Part shown: positions 22,902 through 25,670 of the stretch, one piece after another
Position numbering within the stretch: the first letter of the stretch is position 1
Layout: every line of letters starts with the position of its first letter
From: an uncultured Prevotella sp.
GTDB lineage: Bacteria; Bacteroidota; Bacteroidia; Bacteroidales; Bacteroidaceae
Assembly (NCBI GenBank): GCA_934272845.1
Contig: CAKQSF010000023.1
Span: 1 to 25,670 of the forward strand
DNA: 25,670 bases
Direction: 5' to 3'
The notes under the pieces: generated by a model
Databases searched by the model: none
Told to the model about the DNA's origin: nothing
What the model saw: the letters and a program-made list of their open reading frames with translations, nothing else
Translations under genes and position numbers: made by a program

Positions 22902-23069
22902 TGGGGTGGGAGATGAGGAGATAGGCTGATTAGTCGTTAGGGAAACTATGTGTTTGTATTCATCCCAATATACAAAACAACAAAACGACCAATCTACCAA
23001 ACGACCAAACGACCAAACGACCAATCTACCAAACCACCAAACAATCCCAAAACAACAAAACAACAAGAT
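22902..23069. repeat. Octamer array before ychF
   Basis: 22905-22945 holds a worn GT-rich stretch (GGGAGATGAGGAGATAGG); 22973-23060 holds AC-rich units (ACCAAACG, ACCAATCT). The AC-rich part is open in the ychF frame from an ATG at 22950 and would encode TTKRPND repeats like those in MetH. Confidence 0.85.
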
Positions 23070-24170
23070 ATGGCATTAAAATGTGGTATAGTAGGTCTGC
23101 CTAACGTAGGCAAATCTACACTTTTCAACTGTCTGTCAAGTGCAAAGGCACAGGCAGCCAACTTCCCTTTCTGTACAATAGAACCTAACGTGGGCGTCAT
23201 CACCGTACCAGACGAGCGTCTTACAAAACTCGCTGAGATAGTACACCCAGGAAGAATAGTCCCAGCAACATGTGAGATAGTAGACATCGCCGGACTCGTG
23301 AAAGGTGCCAGCAAGGGCGAGGGACTGGGCAATAAGTTCCTTGGAAACATACGTGAGACTGATGCCATCATCCACGTGCTGCGTTGCTTTGAAGACGAGA
23401 ACATCACCCATGTCGACGGCACTATAGACCCTATACGCGACAAGGAGATTATCGACACAGAGTTGCAGTTAAAGGATCTTGAGACTATAGAAGGACGTCT
23501 TGCTAAAACCGCTAAAATCGCTTCTACTGGCAATAAAGAAGCAAAGGTAGAACTGGCGGTGCTTACTGCATACAAAGAGGCACTCGATGCAGGTAAGAAC
23601 GCACGTACAGTGGAGTTCGACTCTAAGGAAGAGCAGGAAGCAGCCAAGAACCTCTTCTTACTTACCAGCAAACCAGTGCTTTACGTATGTAACGTAGACG
23701 AGAACTCTGCAAAGGACGGCAACGAATGGACCCGTAAGGTAGAGGAACTGGCTAAGGAAGAGAAAGCAGAGTCAATGGTAGTGGCTGCAAAGACCGAAGA
23801 GGACATCGCTGGCTTTGAGTCATACGAGGACAAGCAACTGTTCCTTGAGGAGTTAGGACTGGAAGAGTCTGGCGTCAACCGCCTCATCAAGAAGGCTTAC
23901 TCGCTGCTCAACCTCCAAACGTTCATCACTGCTGGCGAGATGGAAGTAAAGGCATGGACATACCACAAGGGATGGAAGGCACCACAGTGTGCTGGTGTTA
24001 TCCACACCGACTTTGAGAAGGGCTTTATACGTGCAGAAGTTATAAAATACGAGGATTACATAAAATACGGCTCTGAGGCTGCCATACGTGAGGCAGGAAA
24101 ACTAGGCATCGAAGGCAAAGAATACGTTGTGCAGGATGGTGACATTATGCACTTCAGATTTAACGTGTAA
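23070..24170 (+). CDS. ychF: Ribosome-associated, redox-regulated ATPase YchF (Obg family)
   Basis: The 366-aa protein starts MALKCGIVGLPNVGKST (P-loop GLPNVGKS at 9-16). Further features are the G3-like DIAGLVKGAS, the NVDE (altered G4) in VCNVDENS typical of YchF and explaining ATP over GTP preference, and the C-terminal TGS domain (about 280-366, ending DGDIMHFRFNV). It is a universally conserved translation-associated protein. The start at 23070 matches the family; an in-frame ATG at 22950 would add a 40-residue, repeat-encoded N-terminal extension and is unlikely but not impossible. CAT-direction heptamers follow the stop. Confidence 0.96.
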   Translation: MALKCGIVGLPNVGKSTLFNCLSSAKAQAANFPFCTIEPNVGVITVPDERLTKLAEIVHPGRIVPATCEIVDIAGLVKGASKGEGLGNKFLGNIRETDAIIHVLRCFEDENITHVDGTIDPIRDKEIIDTELQLKDLETIEGRLAKTAKIASTGNKEAKVELAVLTAYKEALDAGKNARTVEFDSKEEQEAAKNLFLLTSKPVLYVCNVDENSAKDGNEWTRKVEELAKEEKAESMVVAAKTEEDIAGFESYEDKQLFLEELGLEESGVNRLIKKAYSLLNLQTFITAGEMEVKAWTYHKGWKAPQCAGVIHTDFEKGFIRAEVIKYEDYIKYGSEAAIREAGKLGIEGKEYVVQDGDIMHFRFNV

Positions 24171-24171
24171 A

Positions 24172-24206
24172 TTAATTCATAATTCATAATGCATAATTCA
24201 TAATTG
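24172..24206. repeat. CATAATT heptamers after the ychF stop
   Basis: AATTCATAATTCATAATGCA followed by TAATTCATAATT, antisense direction. It is nearly the reverse complement of the array at 24621-24660, the two flanking the four-helix-bundle gene. Confidence 0.88.
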
Positions 24207-24237
24207 TATTTGCCTGCGTGCCGATTTGTATTTATCT

Positions 24238-24603
24238 ATGAAAGAGGAGAATATAATAAGGGATAAAAGTAAGGAATTTGCGCTAAGGATTATAAAACTA
24301 TACAAATACCTTACAATCTCGGCACCACTACGTGAATTTGTTTTATCAAAACAGGTTCTGCGTAGCGGTACAAGCATAGGGGCAAACGTAAAAGAAGCCA
24401 TCAGAGGACAGAGCGTTGCAGACTTCCGTGCCAAGATGAATATTGCATTAAAAGAGGCGAGTGAAACTCAATATTGGCTTGAATTGCTTTATGAATCAGA
24501 TTATATTGACACTAAATCATACAACTCTATTGTCAATGATGATATAGAATTAATAAAAATATTGACAAAAATAGTAAAGAATACTGATTGCGACGATAAA
24601 TAA
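24238..24603 (+). CDS. Four-helix-bundle protein (23S rRNA intervening-sequence family)
   Basis: The 121-aa protein carries the family core SKQVLRSGTSIGANVKEA (about residues 37-54) and the second-half helices FRAKMNIALKEASETQYWL and ELIKILTKIVK. The family is named after proteins encoded in 23S rRNA intervening sequences and is widespread, often multi-copy, in Bacteroidetes. A role in DNA or RNA binding is only proposed. The ATG at 24238 gives MKEENIIRDKS, the usual start region; a TTG at 24226 is less likely. No TAnnTTTG box is visible. Inverted heptamer arrays flank it on both sides, and lgt follows. Confidence 0.88.
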   Translation: MKEENIIRDKSKEFALRIIKLYKYLTISAPLREFVLSKQVLRSGTSIGANVKEAIRGQSVADFRAKMNIALKEASETQYWLELLYESDYIDTKSYNSIVNDDIELIKILTKIVKNTDCDDK

Positions 24604-24620
24604 GCGTCGTGGCGTCTGCC

Positions 24621-24680
24621 TAATTATGAATTATGCATTATGAATTATGCATTATGATTATGAATTATGATTTATGAATT
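24621..24680. repeat. ATTATG-direction heptamers containing the lgt start
   Basis: ATTATGA/ATTATGC heptamers run from 24622 across the lgt ATG at 24667. Each unit contains an ATG, and where A follows, the ATGA overlaps start and stop codons. Confidence 0.88.
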
Positions 24681-25488
24681 ATTATACGTCCATTGGTCTC
24701 CCGACCTTGTAATGTTCCATATTGGTTCGTTAGCCATACGCTGGTATTCCACCTGCTGGCTGATAGGACTGCTCCTCTCTTACCTTACCGTAAAGTATCT
24801 GTACCGCAAGCAAAAGATAGCCGACGAGAAGTTTGAGCCACTCTTCTTCTATTGCTTCGTGGGCATACTCGTAGGAGCACGACTGGGGCACTGCCTGTTC
24901 TATGAACCTGGCTACTTCCTCAGCAGCGGTGCGCACGTGATAGAGATGCTGCTGCCTATAAGACAAGATATGTGGGGCGACTGGCATTTTACTGGCTACG
25001 AGGGACTTGCATCACATGGCGGCTCCATCGGCGTAATACTTGCAGGCATGCTCTATTGCCACCGTATGAAGATGAAACCACTTATCGTATGCGATACCGT
25101 CTCTATAGCGGTACCATTCACTGCCACCTTCATACGACTCGGCAACCTCATGAACTCAGAGATAATTGGCAAACCAACAGACCTGCCGTGGGCATTCATC
25201 TTCGAGAGGGTGGACATGCAGCCACGACATCCAGGACAGTTATACGAGGCGATAGCCTATCTATGCATCGGCATAATGCTGATAATGCTATGGAGAAAAC
25301 ATCCAGAACGCATAGGCACTGGCTTCTTCCTGGGCATGCTCCTATTCTGCGTCTTCACTGTCCGATTCTTAATAGAATATACTAAGGAGGTACAAGAAGC
25401 GTTTGAGGCTGCGCTGCCCGTAGACATGGGACAGATTCTCTCCATACCATTCATCATTGCTGGTGCATACCTTATATGGAGAAAATAA
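24667..25488 (+). CDS. lgt: Phosphatidylglycerol:prolipoprotein diacylglyceryl transferase
   Basis: The 273-aa multi-pass inner membrane enzyme transfers diacylglycerol to the lipobox Cys of prolipoproteins. Seen: IRWYSTCWLIG at the first membrane segment, VGARLGHCLFYEP (69-81), the HGGSIG motif (117-122), the Lgt signature IRLGNLMNSEIIG (156-168) and RHPGQLYEA (187-195), with a last membrane helix near the C terminus. Length is normal. Start: MIYELLYVHWSPD matches the usual Bacteroidetes N terminus; the codon itself lies in the heptamer array. Confidence 0.96.
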   Translation: MIYELLYVHWSPDLVMFHIGSLAIRWYSTCWLIGLLLSYLTVKYLYRKQKIADEKFEPLFFYCFVGILVGARLGHCLFYEPGYFLSSGAHVIEMLLPIRQDMWGDWHFTGYEGLASHGGSIGVILAGMLYCHRMKMKPLIVCDTVSIAVPFTATFIRLGNLMNSEIIGKPTDLPWAFIFERVDMQPRHPGQLYEAIAYLCIGIMLIMLWRKHPERIGTGFFLGMLLFCVFTVRFLIEYTKEVQEAFEAALPVDMGQILSIPFIIAGAYLIWRK

Positions 25489-25670
25489 TTAATAATTCAT
25501 AATGCATAATTCATAATTCATAATTTGGCTACGCCACACGTATTACACGTAACGGATTGTGCATTATGGATTGTGAATTATGAATTATGAATTTTTGGCT
25601 ACGCCACACGTATTACACGTAACGGATTGTGCATTATGGATTGTGAATTATGAATTATGAATTTTTGGCT
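25487..25670. repeat. CATAATT heptamers and a 70-bp tandem repeat running off the window
   Basis: After the lgt stop come CAT-direction heptamers, then a 70-bp unit (TTGGCTACGCCACACGTATT, ACACGTAACGGATTGTGC, then ATTATGA heptamers) starting at 25525, 25595 and 25665, the last cut by the window end. The heptamers turn to the ATG direction within the unit. Confidence 0.88.

Overview
The window looks like a Bacteroidales chromosome, most likely Prevotellaceae. Promoters carry the Bacteroidetes-type -7 box TAnnTTTG (several with a TTTG-like -33 box about 20 bp upstream). Shine-Dalgarno sequences are mostly missing. The secreted protein ends in a Prevotella-style C-terminal tail. An M15 peptidase, an HU-like protein and a 'smalltalk' micropeptide lie side by side, as is common in Bacteroides and Prevotella. 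I assign no species.

Layout. 1-1554: repeat-rich leader and a DUF4143 ATPase. 1555-5156: a 3.6 kb island of tandem repeats and large nested palindromes, with one small minus-strand gene (2894-3274). 5157-7675: a 692-aa secreted protein with a G9 tract in its signal peptide, then a 54-aa peptide gene. 7788-8858 (minus): a second, Arch_ATPase-like NTPase with operator-like repeats at its promoter. 9245-9491: two overlapping tiny ORFs. 9999-11416: M15 peptidase, HU-like protein and smalltalk peptide, separated by AC-rich octamer repeats. 11417-12104: terminator and another palindrome island. 12105-15711: leuS and rdgB. 15899-16810: secreted alpha/beta hydrolase. 17125-17724 (minus): DUF4254 protein. 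18076-22901: metH-metF. 23070-24170: ychF. 24238-24603: four-helix-bundle protein. 24667-25488: lgt. The window ends in a 70-bp tandem repeat.

Gene logic. MetF makes 5-methyl-THF and the adjacent MetH uses it to methylate homocysteine, so metH-metF is a methionine and one-carbon module. LeuS, RdgB, YchF and Lgt are core housekeeping proteins (translation, nucleotide-pool cleaning, ribosome-associated ATPase, lipoprotein maturation). The two ATPases, the four-helix-bundle protein and the small secreted or lipoprotein-like peptides are accessory.

The most unusual aspect is the non-coding fraction. At least five short tandem-repeat families (periods 7, 8, 9, 20 and 26 bp) and at least two families of large palindromes fill nearly every intergenic gap, and they are not placed at random. 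The AC-rich octamer (ACCAAACN) lies in the sense direction before start codons and in antisense after stop codons. The heptamer ATTATGM behaves the same way. A 20-bp repeat downstream of the DUF4254 gene places consecutive stop codons in successive reading frames. A 9-bp CTAG repeat separates two divergent promoters. The octamer array and a covarying hairpin repeat also lie inside metH, in frame, in two inter-domain linkers. No tRNA, rRNA, CRISPR array, transposase or integrase was seen.
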